From NCBI RefSeq assembly GCF_014192155.1, contig NZ_JACHXO010000007.1, positions 62,001 to 126,000 of the forward strand: a stretch of DNA of 64,000 nt, written 5' to 3'. A model generated the notes under the pieces. The model was not told the DNA's origin and did no database searches. It was given only the letters and a program-made list of their open reading frames with translations. Below, in pieces: positions 8,697 to 18,174 of the stretch. How positions within the stretch are numbered: position 1 is the stretch's first letter; each line of letters begins with the position of its first letter. The stretch is from Roseateles terrae. Its GTDB lineage: Bacteria; Pseudomonadota; Gammaproteobacteria; Burkholderiales; Burkholderiaceae_C. The position numbers and the translations under genes are program-made.

Positions 8697-8764
8697 GCCC
8701 TCAAGCCCTCCAGTGACTCTGAAAGGGTGGCTTCGTCCACCCGATTTAATGAAGGATGCCCGCC

Positions 8765-11650
8765 ATGCGTGAAGGCACTGTCACCCTGATCCGCCGCGAA
8801 GACTACGTGGCCCCCATCTTCTGGATCCGCACCGTCGACCTGACCTTCGACCTGGACCCGGCCAAGACGCTGGTGACCAGCAAGATGCAACTCGAGCGCA
8901 ACACGGCCGTGCCCCACGGTCCGCTGCGCCTGCACGGCGAAGAGCTCAACCTGCTGCGCGTGCTGATCAACGGTGAGAGCGTGTCCTTCCGCCAGGAAGG
9001 TCATGAGCTGATCATCGACAACGTCCCGGACGCGGACTTCCAGCTGGAAATCCGCAACACCTGCTGCCCGGACAAGAACACCTCGCTCTCCGGTCTGTAC
9101 ACCTCCGGCGGCGGCTTCTTCACCCAGTGCGAGGCCGAAGGCTTCCGCCGCATCACCTACTTCCTGGACCGCCCGGACGTGATGGCGGTCTACACGGTGA
9201 CGATGCGCGCGGACAAGTCGCGCTTCCCGGTGCTGCTGTCCAACGGCAACCTGCTGGAAACGGCGGACCTGGACAACGGCCGCCACATGGCCAGGTGGCA
9301 TGACCCCTTCCCCAAGCCCAGCTACCTGTTCGCCCTGGTGGCCGCCGACCTGGTGGCCCGCGAGCAGCGCATCCGCACCCGCGCCGGCAAGGACCACCTG
9401 CTGCAGGTCTATGTGCGCCGCGGCGACCTGGAGAAGACCGAACATGCGATGAATTCGCTGATCGCATCGGTCGTGTGGGACGAAGCCCGCTTCAACCTGC
9501 CCCTGGACCTGGAACGCTTCATGGTGGTCGGCGTGTCCGACTTCAACATGGGCGCCATGGAGAACAAGGGCCTGAACATCTTCAACACCTCGGCCCTGCT
9601 GGCCTCGCCGGCCACCGCCACCGATGCGGACTTCCACCGCATCGAATCCATCGTGGCGCACGAGTATTTCCACAACTGGACCGGCAACCGCGTCACCTGC
9701 CGCGACTGGTTCCAGCTGTCGCTCAAGGAAGGCCTGACCGTCTTCCGCGACCAGGAATTCAGCATGGACATGGCCGCGACGCCGAGCGCGCGCGCCGTCT
9801 GCCGCATCCAGGACGTGCGGGCCCTGCGCTCGATGCAGTTCCCGGAAGATGCCGGCGCCATGGCCCATCCGGTGCGTCCGGACGTCTACGCCGAGATCAA
9901 CAACTTCTACACGCCCACCGTCTACGAAAAGGGCTCGGAAGTGGTCCGCATGTACCAGACGCTGGTCGGCCGTGAAGGCTTCGGCAAGGGCATGGCGCTG
10001 TACTTCGAGCGCCATGACGGCCAGGCCGTGACCTGCGATGACTTCGCCCAGGCCATTGCCGATGCCAACCCCGGCTCCGAACTGTCCAAGCGCCTGGACA
10101 CCTTCAAGCGCTGGTACTCGCAGGCCGGCACGCCGCGTCTGCAGGCCCGTGGCCAGTACGACGCCGCCGCGCGCACCTACACCCTGTCGCTGCAGCAGGT
10201 GAATCCGCCCAGCCCCGGCCAGTCGGACAAGCTGCCGCAGGTGATCCCGGTGGCCCTGGGCCTGCTGAGCCGCGACGGCGCCGCGCTGCCGCTGCAACTG
10301 CAGGGCGAGAGCGAAGCCGTCGGTACCGACCGCGTGCTGGTGCTGGACAGCGCCGAGCAGTCCTTCGTCTTCATCCATGTGGACAGCGCGCCCGTTCCGT
10401 CCCTGCTGCGCGGCTTCTCGGCCCCGGTGGTGCTGGACGACGGCCTGGGCGACGATGAACTGCTGGTGCTGCTCAAGCACGACAGCGACGCCTTCAACCG
10501 CTGGGAAGCCAGTCAGCGTCTGGCCCTGTCGCGCCTGCTGACGTCGGTGCGCACCGGCGCGCCGCTGCAACTGGATGCCGCCTATCTGGATGCGATGCGC
10601 GCCGTGCTGCGTCATCCCGAGCTGGATCCGGCGTTCAAGGCCCTGGCGCTGCAAATGCCGGATGAGGCTTACATCGCCGAGCAGCTGACGGTGGTGGACC
10701 CGCAAGCCATTCATGCCGCGGTGACGCAGGCGCAGGCGCAACTGGCGTCCGCGCTGGCTGCGGACTGGGCCTGGGCATTCGAAGCGCATCAGGTCAGCGG
10801 GGGTTACCAGCCGGACCCGGTGCAGAGCGGCAAGCGCGCGCTGACCAACCTGGCGCTGTCGATGCTGGTGCTGAATGCCACCCGCTCGAACGACGGTGTC
10901 TGGCCGGGCCGCGCCTACCAGCGCTTCAAGGACGCCACCAACATGACCGACCGCATGGGCGCCCTGTCGGCCCTGGTCCAGGCCCATGCGGCCCTGGCCG
11001 AGCCGGCGCTGGAGCGCTTCCACGCCCAGTTCAAGGGTGAGGCGCTGGTCATCGACAAGTGGTTCGCTCTGCAAGGCCGCGCCATGGAGCACGATGGCAA
11101 GACCTTCGCCCGCGTGAAGCAGCTGGCCAAGCATCCGGACTTCACCCTGAAGAATCCGAACCGCGCCCGCAGCCTGATCTTCTCGCTGTGCATGTTCAAC
11201 CCGGCCGCCTTCCACCGCACCGATGCGGCGGGCTATGTGTTCTGGGCCGAGCAGGTGCTGGCGCTGGATGCGATCAACCCGCAGGTCGCCGGCCGTCTGG
11301 CGCGTGTGATGGATCGTTGGATCACGCTGGCCACGCCCTATCGCAGTGCAGCGCGCGAGGCGATCGCCCGGGTGGCGGCCAAGGCCGAGCTGTCCAATGA
11401 CGTGCGCGAAATCATCGACCGTCAACTGGCAATGGACGCCAAGGCCGCCGCGCCTGCAGATGCAGCGCCGGGAGCGGCGACCGCTACGGCAACGGCCGCG
11501 GTGCCAGTCGCTGCTGCGCCAACCGCTGCCACACCGGCTGCTGCCCCAGCGGCTGCCTCGGGCGACGCCACGACCCATCCGGCCCCGGACCTGCCGCCGG
11601 CCGCCGTGATCGACGTCACCGCCAGCGACCCGTCCGCCGTCCAGGGCTGA
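8765..11650 (+). CDS. pepN: Aminopeptidase N (M1 family zinc metallopeptidase)
   Basis: A cytoplasmic enzyme that removes N-terminal residues from peptides. The substrate-binding GAMENKGLN and the zinc motif [11 protein letters not shown] (HExxH near residue 299), with the third ligand Glu in the following [13 protein letters not shown] stretch, match E. coli PepN in sequence and position. At about 961 residues it is roughly 90 longer than E. coli PepN. The excess is a C-terminal tail of some 75 residues, nearly all Ala, Pro and Thr, probably disordered. The ATG at 8765 has GAAGG nine bases upstream; an ATG three codons earlier sits directly against that site and is less likely. The gene lies just after prfB on the same strand. 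Confidence 0.95.
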   Translation: MREGTVTLIRREDYVAPIFWIRTVDLTFDLDPAKTLVTSKMQLERNTAVPHGPLRLHGEELNLLRVLINGESVSFRQEGHELIIDNVPDADFQLEIRNTCCPDKNTSLSGLYTSGGGFFTQCEAEGFRRITYFLDRPDVMAVYTVTMRADKSRFPVLLSNGNLLETADLDNGRHMARWHDPFPKPSYLFALVAADLVAREQRIRTRAGKDHLLQVYVRRGDLEKTEHAMNSLIASVVWDEARFNLPLDLERFMVVGVSDFNMGAMENKGLNIFNTSALLASPATATDADFHRIESIVAHEYFHNWTGNRVTCRDWFQLSLKEGLTVFRDQEFSMDMAATPSARAVCRIQDVRALRSMQFPEDAGAMAHPVRPDVYAEINNFYTPTVYEKGSEVVRMYQTLVGREGFGKGMALYFERHDGQAVTCDDFAQAIADANPGSELSKRLDTFKRWYSQAGTPRLQARGQYDAAARTYTLSLQQVNPPSPGQSDKLPQVIPVALGLLSRDGAALPLQLQGESEAVGTDRVLVLDSAEQSFVFIHVDSAPVPSLLRGFSAPVVLDDGLGDDELLVLLKHDSDAFNRWEASQRLALSRLLTSVRTGAPLQLDAAYLDAMRAVLRHPELDPAFKALALQMPDEAYIAEQLTVVDPQAIHAAVTQAQAQLASALAADWAWAFEAHQVSGGYQPDPVQSGKRALTNLALSMLVLNATRSNDGVWPGRAYQRFKDATNMTDRMGALSALVQAHAALAEPALERFHAQFKGEALVIDKWFALQGRAMEHDGKTFARVKQLAKHPDFTLKNPNRARSLIFSLCMFNPAAFHRTDAAGYVFWAEQVLALDAINPQVAGRLARVMDRWITLATPYRSAAREAIARVAAKAELSNDVREIIDRQLAMDAKAAAPADAAPGAATATATAAVPVAAAPTAATPAAAPAAASGDATTHPAPDLPPAAVIDVTASDPSAVQG

Positions 11651-11665
11651 GGACGACCGACGTTT

Positions 11666-11706
11666 GCCTCCGTCCCGTCACCGCCGCTGGCGGGCGCGAC
11701 GGAGGC
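11666..11706 (+). other. Nested hairpin between pepN and fbp
   Basis: A 9-bp stem (GCCTCCGTC at 11666-11674 with GACGGAGGC at 11698-11706) encloses a second 5-bp stem (CCGCC/GGCGG, 11681-11693). No T-run follows, so it is not a standard intrinsic terminator. It may stabilise the pepN end or be part of the fbp leader. Confidence 0.5.
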
Positions 11707-11738
11707 GCTCCCAGATTTGCAACCATCCGGAGAAGTTC

Positions 11739-12755
11739 ATGAGTAGTTCTCGCGTCAGCCTGACCCAGTACCTGGTGGAGCAGCAGCGGCTGCACGGTCA
11801 TATTCCGTCGCAGCTGCGGCTCCTGATCGAGGTGGTGGCACGCGCCTGCAAGCGCATTGCCATCAGCGTGAACAAGGGCGCACTGGGAGACGTGCTCGGC
11901 ACGGCCGGTTCGGAAAACGTCCAGGGGGAAGTCCAGAAGAAGCTGGACATCATCGCCAACGAGGTGCTGATCGAGGCCAATGAATGGGGCGGTCACCTGG
12001 CCGCCATGGCGTCCGAGGAAATGGAAGGCATCTATGTGGTGCCCAACCGTTTTCCGCAGGGTGAATACCTGCTGATGTTCGACCCGCTGGACGGCTCCAG
12101 CAACATCGATGTGAACGTCTCCATCGGCACCATCTTCTCAGTGCTGAAGAAGCCCGAAGGCAGCCAGGGCGTGAGCGAGGAAGACTTCCACCAGCCGGGC
12201 ACCTCGCAGGTGGCGGCCGGCTATTGCGTCTATGGGCCGCAGACCACGCTGGTGCTGACGGTGGGCGATGGCGTGGCGATGTTCACCCTGGACCGCGAGC
12301 AAGGCTCCTGGGTGCTGACGGCGGACGACGTGAAGGTGCCGGAAGACACCAAGGAATTCGCGATCAACATGTCCAACATGCGCCACTGGGATGCGCCGGT
12401 GACGCGCTACATCGAGGAATGCCTGGCCGGGGAAGAAGGGCCGCGCGGCAAGAACTTCAACATGCGCTGGATTGCCTCGATGGTGGCGGACGTGCATCGC
12501 ATCCTGACCCGCGGCGGCGTCTTCATGTATCCGTGGGACAAGCGCGAGCCCAACAAGGCCGGCAAGCTGCGTCTGATGTATGAAGCCAATCCGATGGCCT
12601 TCCTGATCGAGCAGGCCGGCGGCGCTGCCACCAACGGCCGTGAACGCATCATGGGCCTGACGCCGACCAAGCTGCATGAACGGGTGGCGGTGGTGCTGGG
12701 ATCGAAGAATGAAGTGGAACGCGTGACGCGCTACCACCTCGAAGCCGGTCAATAA
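11739..12755 (+). CDS. fbp: Fructose-1,6-bisphosphatase class 1
   Basis: About 338 residues, the normal size for class I FBPase, which removes the 1-phosphate from fructose-1,6-bisphosphate in gluconeogenesis and the Calvin cycle. The metal-binding core [20 protein letters not shown] and the substrate-binding region around [20 protein letters not shown] are clear. The ATG at 11739 follows GGAGAA seven bases away. It lies 88 bp downstream of pepN on the same strand, separated by a hairpin. No Calvin-cycle genes are nearby, so a gluconeogenic role is most likely. Confidence 0.96.
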   Translation: MSSSRVSLTQYLVEQQRLHGHIPSQLRLLIEVVARACKRIAISVNKGALGDVLGTAGSENVQGEVQKKLDIIANEVLIEANEWGGHLAAMASEEMEGIYVVPNRFPQGEYLLMFDPLDGSSNIDVNVSIGTIFSVLKKPEGSQGVSEEDFHQPGTSQVAAGYCVYGPQTTLVLTVGDGVAMFTLDREQGSWVLTADDVKVPEDTKEFAINMSNMRHWDAPVTRYIEECLAGEEGPRGKNFNMRWIASMVADVHRILTRGGVFMYPWDKREPNKAGKLRLMYEANPMAFLIEQAGGAATNGRERIMGLTPTKLHERVAVVLGSKNEVERVTRYHLEAGQ

Positions 12756-12784
12756 AGCGGGGCTCCACTCGGGGTCTTGAATGG

Positions 12785-12837
12785 TTCGCCCGGGAGGGCG
12801 GGCGAAGGAGTTCCGGGGGCGAAGCAGTCGCCCCCGG
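12785..12837. other. Two GC-rich hairpins downstream of fbp
   Basis: The first hairpin pairs TTCGCCC (12785-12791) with GGGCGAA (12800-12806). The second pairs CCGGGGGCGA (12813-12822) with TCGCCCCCGG (12828-12837), a perfect 10-bp stem with a 5-base loop. Neither has a T-run. They may act as Rho-dependent 3'-end barriers or be an intergenic palindromic repeat. Confidence 0.55.
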
Positions 12838-12878
12838 CGCCCTCAGCGGTGTTGCCGACTTCCGCAGGGCCCAAAGAA

Positions 12879-12908
12879 AAAGCCGCATCAGACATCTGAT
12901 GCGGCTTT
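12879..12908 (-). terminator. Intrinsic terminator of the tRNA-Thr transcript
   Basis: A perfect 13-bp stem (12879-12891 with 12896-12908) with a 4-base loop. Read on the minus strand it is followed by a TTTTC tract, five bases beyond the tRNA 3' end. The arm ends AAA/TTT could also help stop transcription coming from fbp. Confidence 0.8.
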
Positions 12909-12913
12909 GAATA

Positions 12914-12989
12914 TGGTGCCGATGAAGAGAGTCGAACTCCCGACCTTCGCATTACGAATGCGCTGCTCTACCAACTGAGCTACATCGGC
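12914..12989 (-). tRNA. tRNA-Thr (CGT anticodon)
   Basis: The 76-nt minus-strand sequence begins GCCGATG and ends CATCGGC-A-CCA, so the acceptor stem pairs fully and CCA is encoded. The D-arm carries AGCTCAGTTGGTAGAGC, the anticodon loop is TTCGTAA with anticodon CGT (reads ACG), and the T-loop contains GTTCGACTC. An intrinsic terminator follows. Confidence 0.95.
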
Positions 12990-13232
12990 CTACCCGCTGA
13001 GGCATTGAGCCTCCTGGACGCTTCGGCGCTTTGCTTCAAGCATCTGCGTCCCTCGGGAAGACCGCGACTATAGCAGAGTCGCGAAGGCAAATTCAAGCCT
13101 CAGCCGCATACCGGCGAAAGCATGAATGCAACACCCGCCGAGGTCACCCCGCATCGCAGCGCCTGCTGACGAGGCGTTCCATTCCTCTGGAAAGCCCATG
13201 CGACCGCCCGGCTCGGGCCGCGGCGTGACCCT

Positions 13233-14336
13233 TCACCCCTGCCACGCCGGATAGTCGGTATATCCCTTGGCACCTCCACCAAACAGGGTGGCGCCATCCA
13301 GTTCAGCCAGTGGCAGCCCGTCCGCCAGTCGCCGCGGCAGATCCGGATTCGCAACGAAGGGCCGACCGAAGGCCACCAGGTCCGCATAGCCCTTCTCCAG
13401 CACCCACTGCGCCTTGCTGATGTCGTAGCTGCCAGCCACGATGATCGGGCCCGCGAACCGCGCACGGATTTCTTGCCGGAATTCTTCAGTGAATTCGGGC
13501 GCGTCGTCCCAATCGGCTTCCACCAGATGCAGATAGCCCAGCCCGCGGGACTGCATCCACGCCGCCGCTTCCAGAATCGTCGGCAGAATGTCCGGGCAGT
13601 TCATCCCGCGCGCCGTCAGGAACGGCGCCAGTCGCAGCCCGGCTCTGTCGGCGCCGACTTCCGCCATCACCGCCTCCATCACCTCCCGCAAAAACCGCAG
13701 CCGGTTCTCACGAGACCCGCCATAGTCATCGGTCCTCGCATTGGACGTGGTGCGCAGGAACTGGTCGATCAGGTAGCCATTGGCGCCGTGCACCTCCACG
13801 CCGTCGAAGCCCGCCTCCATCGCGCGTCGCGCGGCGAGACGGAAGTCTTCCACCACGGACTGGATCTCCTCACGTGTCAGCGCCCGTGGCGTCGGGCAGG
13901 CGTGCATGCCGCCCTGCCCTGTTGCGGGATCCACCTTCCAGATGCTGCCGTCAAAGGGCAGCGCCGACGGCGCCACCGGCAGCGCGCCGTCGTGGAAGTC
14001 CGGATGCGACATCCGGCCCACATGCCAGAGCTGCAGCACGATGCGGCCGCCCGCCGCATGCACCGCGTCCGTCACGAGCCGCCAGCCGGCCACCTGCTCG
14101 GCATTGTGGATGCCGGGCGTGAACGAGTAGCCCTTGCCTTGCGGCGAGATCTGCGTGGCCTCGGTCACGATCAGGGCCGCGCTTGCCCGCTGTGCGTAGT
14201 AGGCCGCGTTCATGGCATGGGGGATGTCGCCGGGCTGGGTGCTGCGGGCGCGGGTCATCGGCGCCATCACCACCCGATGGGACAGATCAAGCGGGCCGAC
14301 ACGAGTGGGGCTGAACAGGTGTGAGGGAGAAGTCAT
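13233..14336 (-). CDS. Old Yellow Enzyme family alkene reductase (NemA-like)
   Basis: 367 residues, typical length for an FMN-dependent ene-reductase that uses NAD(P)H to reduce activated C=C bonds or nitro compounds. Motifs: an N-terminal VVMAPMTRAR strand, the FMN/substrate pair H-x-x-N in GVEVHGANGYLIDQFL, the proton-donor loop region TDDYGGSRENRLRFL, and the C-terminal phosphate-binding VAFGRPFVANPDLP. The sequence resembles N-ethylmaleimide reductase and xenobiotic reductases. The downstream SDR gene and its LysR regulator suggest a local cluster for reactive carbonyl or electrophile handling, although the 60-bp gap shows no coupling. Confidence 0.9.
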   Translation of the reverse strand: MTSPSHLFSPTRVGPLDLSHRVVMAPMTRARSTQPGDIPHAMNAAYYAQRASAALIVTEATQISPQGKGYSFTPGIHNAEQVAGWRLVTDAVHAAGGRIVLQLWHVGRMSHPDFHDGALPVAPSALPFDGSIWKVDPATGQGGMHACPTPRALTREEIQSVVEDFRLAARRAMEAGFDGVEVHGANGYLIDQFLRTTSNARTDDYGGSRENRLRFLREVMEAVMAEVGADRAGLRLAPFLTARGMNCPDILPTILEAAAWMQSRGLGYLHLVEADWDDAPEFTEEFRQEIRARFAGPIIVAGSYDISKAQWVLEKGYADLVAFGRPFVANPDLPRRLADGLPLAELDGATLFGGGAKGYTDYPAWQG

Positions 14337-14397
14337 GGCGTTGGCTGGTGAAGGAACGGGGGCGTGCAGGGTGAAGTTTGGGCAGGACCATCGGTCG

Positions 14398-15069
14398 TCA
14401 CTGGATCAACGCTCCGCCGTCCACGTCAAGGACCGCGCCGGTCATGAACGGGTTGTCGATGGCCAGCAGATACACCTGCGCCACATCCTCGGGGCGCCCT
14501 GCCCTCCCCACGGGCAGGCTTTGCGAGGCACGGTCCAGCATGGCGCCACGGGCTTCCGGCGTCATCGCGGCATAGGCCTCGGTATCCGTCAGTCCCGGGC
14601 TCACCACGTTCACCCGCAGCGGCGCCAGTTCACGGGCCAGCACCTTGGCGACGGCTTCCAGCCCTGCATTCATCGCCGTCTTCACGAAGGTCCCGGGCAC
14701 GGCTCGACGCGCGAGGAAGCCAGAGGTCAAGGTCAGACTGCCGCCCGGACGGATCCAGCGTGCCGACGACTGCGCCACCGCCAGGCTGCCCCAGAACTTG
14801 GTGTCGAACGCTGCCTTGGCGATGGGCAGCGGCACGTCCAGCAGCGGCCCACTGGGGGCCTGCGAGCCGGCGGTGACCACCACATGGTCCACGCCGCCCA
14901 GTTCGTCGAAGAAGCGCTGTACGGCCGCGGTGTCGGTCAGATCCAGACCGCTGCGCCGCCCGGCTTCAATCACACGGCCCGGCCGCTCCCGCAAGGCCTG
15001 AGACACGGCCCGGCCGATGCCGGTGTGGCCCCCGATGACAACGGAAACGGTGCGGTCGGAAAACTTCAT
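14398..15069 (-). CDS. Atypical short-chain dehydrogenase (KxxxN in place of YxxxK)
   Basis: 223 residues. The NAD(P)-binding glycine motif GGHTGIG (residues 13-19) and the post-catalytic NVVSPGLTDTEAY are classical SDR features, and the serine strand LTLTSG is present. Where YxxxK should stand, the sequence reads K130-T-A-M-N134, followed by the usual AGLEAV helix, so both catalytic residues appear replaced. This recalls the Lin1944-like SDR subgroup, which keeps the fold but lacks the standard active site. AGGAG lies seven bases before the ATG at 15069. The gene is divergent from a LysR regulator, which probably controls it. Confidence 0.8.
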   Translation of the reverse strand: MKFSDRTVSVVIGGHTGIGRAVSQALRERPGRVIEAGRRSGLDLTDTAAVQRFFDELGGVDHVVVTAGSQAPSGPLLDVPLPIAKAAFDTKFWGSLAVAQSSARWIRPGGSLTLTSGFLARRAVPGTFVKTAMNAGLEAVAKVLARELAPLRVNVVSPGLTDTEAYAAMTPEARGAMLDRASQSLPVGRAGRPEDVAQVYLLAIDNPFMTGAVLDVDGGALIQ

Positions 15070-15191
15070 GGCGAACTCCTGCAATCAATGAGCGGCTCCA
15101 CCGGGATGGCGCCGCAGGGAACATCGAGTAGCCACTGTAGATATTCCGGCCTGAGCTGATAATCCAGGAAGCACTGAATTCATATTTCGGC

Positions 15192-15201
15192 TTTCGCGAA
15201 A
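15192..15201. promoter_or_regulatory. Candidate LysR operator palindrome
   Basis: A perfect 10-bp palindrome TTTCGCGAAA. A second TTTCG half-site lies 12 bases upstream (from 15185), giving a TTTCG-N7-CGAAA arrangement. It sits 21 bp before the LysR start in the divergent intergenic region with the SDR gene, the usual position for LysR autoregulatory sites. The assignment is inferred from position and symmetry only. Confidence 0.4.
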
Positions 15202-15222
15202 AATCAATCCAGCCGAGGCGCC

Positions 15223-16143
15223 ATGCTCGACGGTCTCAAGCTCTTTCTCACCATCCTCGAAAAAGGCAGCCTGTCGGCCGCCGGGCGGGAACTCGGGCTC
15301 TCACCGGCGTCGGTGAGTGAACGCCTCGCTGCGCTGGAGGCGCACTATGGCGTCACGCTGCTCACACGGACCACCCGCTCGCTGAGCCTGACCGAAGAGG
15401 GCCGCACCCTCGCCGATGGCGCACGCCGGCTGCTGGCGGAATCGGAGGAACTGGAGAGCCGCATCCGGCTCGGGGTGGAGAAGCTCTCGGGGCCCGTGCG
15501 GCTGAGCGCGCCGGTCGATCTGGGTCACCATCGCATCGTCCCGCTGATCGACCGGTTTCTGGCGGCCCATCCGGCGGTCTCGGTGGACCTGGACCTGACG
15601 GACGGCTTTGTGGACCTGGTCAGCCAGGGCATCGACTTCGCGGTGCGATATGGGGCTTTGCCGGACAGCGGCCTCAAGGCGCGGCCGCTGGGCGAGAACC
15701 GCCGCGTGGTGTGTGCATCACCGGCGTATGTGGCGGCGCATGGCGCACCCGCGCATCCGGACGACCTGCCCACGCACGACTGCATCGTCATGCGCTTTGG
15801 CCTGCATACCGACCGCGTGTGGACCTTCCAGGTCAACGGCCAGCCCCGCGCTGTGACGGTGCGAGGACGCCGGGTGGCCAACAACGGCGATCTGGTGCGG
15901 CAATGGTGCCTCGCCGGCCACGGGCTGTGCCGCAAGTCCGTGTGGGATGTGCAGGAGGACCTCGACGCCGGCCGGCTGGTGGAAGTGCTGCCAGACTTTG
16001 CGGGTGAGCGCTCCGCCTTGCAGATCGTCTACGCTGGAACGCGGGTGCAGCCTCGTCGGGTGCGCGCCCTGATGGATCTGATGGCCAGCGAACTGTCCGG
16101 CGACATGGGCGCCTCGGCGCCCAAGCAACCAGCGCAGGGATGA
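15223..16143 (+). CDS. LysR-family transcriptional regulator
   Basis: 306 residues. The N-terminal winged helix-turn-helix reads LSAAGRELGLSPASVSERLAALE, with the rest of the domain ending in TRTTRSLSLTEEG. The C-terminal part has the periplasmic-binding-protein-like effector domain (GPVRLSAPVDLGHHRIVPLI and later strands). The sequence style is that of the DNA-binding CrgA/AphB-like group common beside SDR and quinone-reductase genes. It is divergently transcribed from the atypical SDR over a 153-bp gap, so it probably regulates that gene and itself. The effector is unknown. Confidence 0.92.
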   Translation: MLDGLKLFLTILEKGSLSAAGRELGLSPASVSERLAALEAHYGVTLLTRTTRSLSLTEEGRTLADGARRLLAESEELESRIRLGVEKLSGPVRLSAPVDLGHHRIVPLIDRFLAAHPAVSVDLDLTDGFVDLVSQGIDFAVRYGALPDSGLKARPLGENRRVVCASPAYVAAHGAPAHPDDLPTHDCIVMRFGLHTDRVWTFQVNGQPRAVTVRGRRVANNGDLVRQWCLAGHGLCRKSVWDVQEDLDAGRLVEVLPDFAGERSALQIVYAGTRVQPRRVRALMDLMASELSGDMGASAPKQPAQG

Positions 16144-16198
16144 CGTCGTCGATGACGGCGACAAGGTCCGGTCAAGCCTTCCGTGCTCCCCGCGCGGC

Positions 16199-16666
16199 TC
16201 ACTCCTCCTGATCCAGATTCGCCTTGACCCGCCCCAGCAGCGCCACCAGCTGCGCCTGCTCCTGCGGCGACAGCCCCTGCACCGCATTCGCCGACAGGTG
16301 CCGCGACGAGCGCCGCAGCGCCTGCTGCACCGCGCGCCCCTCGTCGGTCAGCTGCAAGCGCACCTGACGGCGGTCCTGCTCGTCCGCCTCGGCCGCCAGC
16401 AGGCCGCGCTCGCGCAGACCCTTGATAAGCCGCGCCAGCTGCGCCTTGTCCCGGCCGCTGTGCTGAGCCAGATCGCTCTGCGTCGCGCCGGGATGCCGGT
16501 GGAAGAACCCCAGCACCTTGCCATCCATGTGGGTGATGTCGTGCGGGCCATCCTTCAGCACGCGGTACTGACGGGCGCGGTACTGATGCATGACGGTATG
16601 GATCAGCTCCATCACGTCGTCTTCCGGCCGGCCCTTGCCCCTACCGTCGGTGGTGTTGGTTGACAT
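16199..16666 (-). CDS. MarR-family transcriptional regulator
   Basis: 155 residues with a winged-helix MarR domain. The recognition region reads ATQSDLAQHSGRDKAQLARLIKGLRERGLL, followed by the wing DEQDRRQVRLQLTDEGR. The first 20 residues are polar. The gene is divergent from a siderophore-interacting protein gene with a 57-bp gap. A perfect palindrome overlaps the start codon and a second, similar site lies 31 bp away, so autoregulation with co-control of the neighbour is likely. The ATG at 16666 was preferred over a TTG two codons upstream. The ligand is unknown. Confidence 0.88.
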   Translation of the reverse strand: MSTNTTDGRGKGRPEDDVMELIHTVMHQYRARQYRVLKDGPHDITHMDGKVLGFFHRHPGATQSDLAQHSGRDKAQLARLIKGLRERGLLAAEADEQDRRQVRLQLTDEGRAVQQALRRSSRHLSANAVQGLSPQEQAQLVALLGRVKANLDQEE

Positions 16667-16671
16667 TGTCA
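16661..16671. promoter_or_regulatory. Probable MarR operator 1
   Basis: A perfect 11-bp palindrome TGACA-T-TGTCA overlapping the marR start codon. A related site begins exactly 31 bp further on, about three helical turns, which would place two dimers on the same DNA face. Confidence 0.6.
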
Positions 16672-16691
16672 AATGAATTGGGAATGATGGA

Positions 16692-16702
16692 TGACATTAT
16701 CA
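16692..16702. promoter_or_regulatory. Probable MarR operator 2
   Basis: TGACA-T-TATCA, one base from the perfect palindrome at 16661-16671. It lies 21 bp before the start of the siderophore-interacting protein gene, where a bound repressor would block that promoter. Confidence 0.55.
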
Positions 16703-16723
16703 ACGATATAGCAAGACGCCGTA

Positions 16724-17530
16724 ATGACCCGCTCTGACACGCCATCTGCCGCCTCCGTGGCCCTGTCCCCGGACGACCATAGGCCCCCCGCCAACGCCGA
16801 AGCACCGGTCCATGCCAGCCGGGTGCAGCGCGTCCGTCACGAGATCAAGCGTCGTGAGCTGACCGTGGTGAAGGCCGAGTCGATCACGCCGAACATGCGC
16901 CGCATCACGCTGACCGGCGACACGCTGGACGACTTCGTCAGCGCCTCCTTCGACGATCACATCAAGCTGTTCTTCCCCGCGGGGGGAGACGCCCCGGCGA
17001 TGCGGGACTACACGCCACGCGCCTTCAGCAACGCCGAGCGCCAGCTGGTCATCGAATTCGCGCAGCATGGCGACGGTCCTGCAGCGGCGTGGTCTGCCGC
17101 GGCACGCCCCGGCGACACGCTGAGCATCGGCGGTCCCCGCGGCTCGTTCATCATTCCGACCGACTACGACTGGCATCTGCTCGCCGGTGACGAAACGGCG
17201 CTGCCCGCGATTGCACGCCGCCTGGAGGAACTGCCGGCTGGCGCGAAGGTCATCGTGCTGCTGCAGGTGGCGGAAGCGGACCGGCGCCCGCTCGCCTCGC
17301 GGGCGGACGTGACGCTGCAGTGGCTGGACAATGAGGCCGATCTTCTGGACGCCGCACGAGCCGTCTCCCTGCCCGCCGGCGAAGGCTACGCCTGGTGCGC
17401 GGGTGAGGCCCAGATCATGGCGAGCCTGCGCCAGATTCTGGTGGACGACAAAGGCCACGATCGCCACGCCATCCGCGCGGCTGCCTACTGGAAGCGCGGC
17501 GCCGCAAACCACCATGAGAACCTGGGGTGA
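16724..17530 (+). CDS. Siderophore-interacting FAD-binding protein (ViuB/SIP family)
   Basis: 268 residues forming the two SIP domains. The N-terminal flavin-binding barrel carries MRDYTPRAF (the R-x-Y-T/S motif that holds FAD). The C-terminal NAD(P)H half has LLAGDETALPAI, YAWCAGEAQIM and the final AAYWKRGAANHHEN, a family hallmark. Such proteins are cytoplasmic ferric-siderophore reductases that release iron as Fe(II). The first 35 residues are a non-conserved polar extension. The gene is divergent from and probably repressed by the MarR protein. No siderophore synthesis or uptake genes are in the window, so the ferric substrate is unknown. Confidence 0.9.
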   Translation: MTRSDTPSAASVALSPDDHRPPANAEAPVHASRVQRVRHEIKRRELTVVKAESITPNMRRITLTGDTLDDFVSASFDDHIKLFFPAGGDAPAMRDYTPRAFSNAERQLVIEFAQHGDGPAAAWSAAARPGDTLSIGGPRGSFIIPTDYDWHLLAGDETALPAIARRLEELPAGAKVIVLLQVAEADRRPLASRADVTLQWLDNEADLLDAARAVSLPAGEGYAWCAGEAQIMASLRQILVDDKGHDRHAIRAAAYWKRGAANHHENLG

Positions 17531-17625
17531 GGACAGGTCGTTCCGCCGTGGCACACTGCGCTCCGCTCACGCCATCGCCTGCGGAAGGGGGTGGCGACAG
17601 CGCCCGTGTAGTACAGGAGACGTGA

Positions 17626-18141
17626 TTGCGCCCGGAGACCCCGACCCCTTCCTCGATGCCGTCGACAGCCCCCACGGCGCCGACTCACCGCACGGCCGCG
17701 ACCGGTGTGTCCGCCCGGATGGCGGATGTGGTGCAGGGCGCCGGCTGGCGCCGGGCCTGGCGCGTGCTGACGGTCGTCACGCTGGTGGCTGTCAGCTGGC
17801 TGGCCTTCACACCGAACCCGCCGCCGGCAGCCGACCTGGGGTGGGACAAGGCCAATCACTTCACCGCTTTTGGCACGCTCGCATTTCTGGGTATGCAGTG
17901 CCTGCGTCCACGGGGCAGCCGCGCCCTCTGGGTGTTGGCCGCGGCGCTCGCCTTCGGTGTGCTGATTGAGCTGGTGCAGTCCCAGATTCCCGGCCGTGAT
18001 GCGGACGCGCAGGATGTGGTGGCGGACATGATCGGCGCCTTCGTGGGACTGGCTGTTCACGCGCTGGCCTTGTGGGGCGTCAGCCGGATCTTCGGATTTC
18101 GATCAGGCGAGGCCAACGCGGCGGACACGGCGGCGCGCTGA
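17626..18141 (+). CDS. VanZ-like membrane protein
   Basis: 171 residues. About 40 polar residues precede four hydrophobic segments. Between the first and second lies DLGWDKANHFTAFGTLAFLG, with the K-x-x-H-F found in VanZ proteins, and later comes ELVQSQIPGRDADAQDVVADMIGA, the E...RDA.D...N/D signature. VanZ family members are small inner-membrane proteins of unclear function, one of which gives low-level teicoplanin resistance. The start is a TTG at 17626, chosen because AGGAG lies six bases upstream; no ATG is in frame until well inside. It stands 95 bp after the siderophore-interacting gene. Confidence 0.8.
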   Translation: MRPETPTPSSMPSTAPTAPTHRTAATGVSARMADVVQGAGWRRAWRVLTVVTLVAVSWLAFTPNPPPAADLGWDKANHFTAFGTLAFLGMQCLRPRGSRALWVLAAALAFGVLIELVQSQIPGRDADAQDVVADMIGAFVGLAVHALALWGVSRIFGFRSGEANAADTAAR

Positions 18142-18174
18142 GACGCGCCTTGTGGGGACGCGCCGGACGCTCTC

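Noticed and set aside
17331..17969. Open frame overlapping the siderophore-interacting and VanZ genes
   Set aside because: It is out of frame with both. The VanZ frame has a ribosome-binding site and family motifs, while this one is Arg/Pro-rich without any.
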